This document shows, piece after piece, positions 4,536 to 5,271 of a stretch of DNA of 5,271 bases. Source of the stretch: an uncultured Oscillospiraceae bacterium (GTDB lineage: Bacteria > Bacillota > Clostridia > Oscillospirales > Ruminococcaceae); assembly GCA_900556525.1 (NCBI GenBank), contig USOZ01000142.1:1-5271 (forward strand), in the 5' to 3' direction. The position numbers were made by a program, and so were the translations under genes. Under the pieces are notes generated by a model. The model was not told where the DNA came from, did no database searches, and saw nothing but the letters and a program-made list of their open reading frames with translations. How positions within the stretch are numbered: the first letter of the stretch is position 1; every line of letters begins with the position of its first letter.

Positions 4536-5271
4536 ATTGATGAAAATGTCTGCGTGCCGCCGACCAATACCTTTTCGGCAGAAATTTTTTGGCTGTTTTT
4601 TTCAGTTTTTTAGCAAGGATCATTTCGGGCGAAATCGAATTTTCAAGCATTAAATTATAAAAATTATTGTAGCTGAGTGCGGCATAATCGCTGTTCATGA
4701 TCCAACCGCTTGCAAAACCTTCATCTTGTGCAGCAAAGGGGTATATTCTTTCAAACGCGTGCAGAAGCGTTCCGTCATCTTCCTTGATAGGTTCCTCCGG
4801 GAAATCCTCATATTTCCAATCGGCTGCAAAAACTTTTTTCAGTGCCTTCGGTCGAAACCAGAACATTGAGCCATAGCCGGTTATCGGCGGTAAATCGCGA
4901 CTCATAGGTGACTTTATACCGAGCTTTTTCGCCAAAGCCTTTGTATTTTCAAAATTTATCCCCCAAGGCGAAACAAGCGTATTGCGATATAGCCCGTGAT
5001 ACGGTGGGGGCGGCGCCGCAAAGCCAAGACGAGAATTTTTCTCAAACAGTTTGATCACATTTTCTACATATTCAGGCGTTGCAAGCGTATTTTCAAAGCA
5101 ATGATATGAAAATGCCTTGCCCGAAATAAAGCTGCCTGAACCGGGAGATTTTTTATCATGCGTAAAGCACACAAGATCGTATTTTTCAACAATATCTTTA
5201 CAGCAGACGAACAGCGAGGACTGATCCCTGCCTCGATTTTCTGCTGTGCGTACTTCCGTATGATTCGTAAT
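4534..5271 (-). CDS. RgpF-type rhamnan synthesis protein, C-terminal part (5' end outside window)
   Basis: The frame is open through the right edge, and 245 residues are visible down to TAA 4536-4534. Upstream of a GTG at 5172 the frame continues as ENRGRD, then KDIVEKYDLVCFTHDKKSP, so that GTG is not the start. ENRGRD, HDKKSP, the CFENTL segment, GTLLHAFERIYPF and MFWFRPKAL are recognised as features of the rhamnan synthesis F family (RgpF, PF05045). Streptococcal RgpF works in assembly of the rhamnose-glucose wall polysaccharide, and homologues occur in many surface-polysaccharide clusters. Known members have about 580 residues, so over half lies beyond the window. The C-terminus is strongly basic (KKLKKTAKKFLPKR), perhaps for membrane association. 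The protein should act at the inner face of the membrane on a lipid-linked glycan; the actual sugar here cannot be told. Confidence 0.85.
   Translation of the reverse strand: MTNHTEVRTAENRGRDQSSLFVCCKDIVEKYDLVCFTHDKKSPGSGSFISGKAFSYHCFENTLATPEYVENVIKLFEKNSRLGFAAPPPPYHGLYRNTLVSPWGINFENTKALAKKLGIKSPMSRDLPPITGYGSMFWFRPKALKKVFAADWKYEDFPEEPIKEDDGTLLHAFERIYPFAAQDEGFASGWIMNSDYAALSYNNFYNLMLENSISPEMILAKKLKKTAKKFLPKRYWSAARRHFHQ

Overview
The window reads as Clostridia-type Firmicutes DNA. Three things point there: spoVAC fragments (SpoVA proteins move dipicolinate during endospore formation), a DUF3793 gene followed by a flavodoxin, and a relaxase/serine-recombinase mobilisation module typical of gut Clostridia. 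No rRNA, tRNA, CRISPR array or complete insertion sequence was seen.

The window has two very different halves. Bases 1 to about 2040 are a mosaic of gene pieces. In order they are: the relaxase N-terminus (+); an internal relaxase piece carrying its histidine motif, inverted (-); the promoter and first ~54 codons of a large serine recombinase, fused in frame to the C-terminal third of a heavy-metal P-type ATPase; a hairpin; an 18-bp palindrome resembling a DtxR/IdeR box; a DUF3793 gene that appears to lack its central ~55-65 residues; the flavodoxin N-terminus, fused out of frame to the C-terminal part of spoVAC (+); and the spoVAC N-terminus, inverted (-). I count about six joins in 2 kb. 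Two of them place pieces of one gene in opposite orientations, and at least two seem to fall on short shared sequences. This looks most like chimeric DNA, from amplification template switching or misassembly. A real hotspot of microhomology-driven rearrangement is the less likely alternative. Base composition also shifts near 1760, from strongly GC-rich to moderate, suggesting two source genomes.

Bases 2041 to 5271 look intact. A near-consensus sigma-A promoter (2158-2186) drives a 748-residue membrane-anchored protein. Its outer part has Asp-rich calcium-type repeats, a von Willebrand A domain with a complete MIDAS, and a C-terminal region that looks like a papain-like peptidase domain without its catalytic Cys and His. 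A strong hairpin terminator, usable from both sides, separates it from a convergent gene that runs off the right edge and encodes an RgpF-type (rhamnan synthesis) cell-surface polysaccharide protein. This half suggests envelope functions. Genes left of 2040 should not be assumed to be true neighbours of those on the right.
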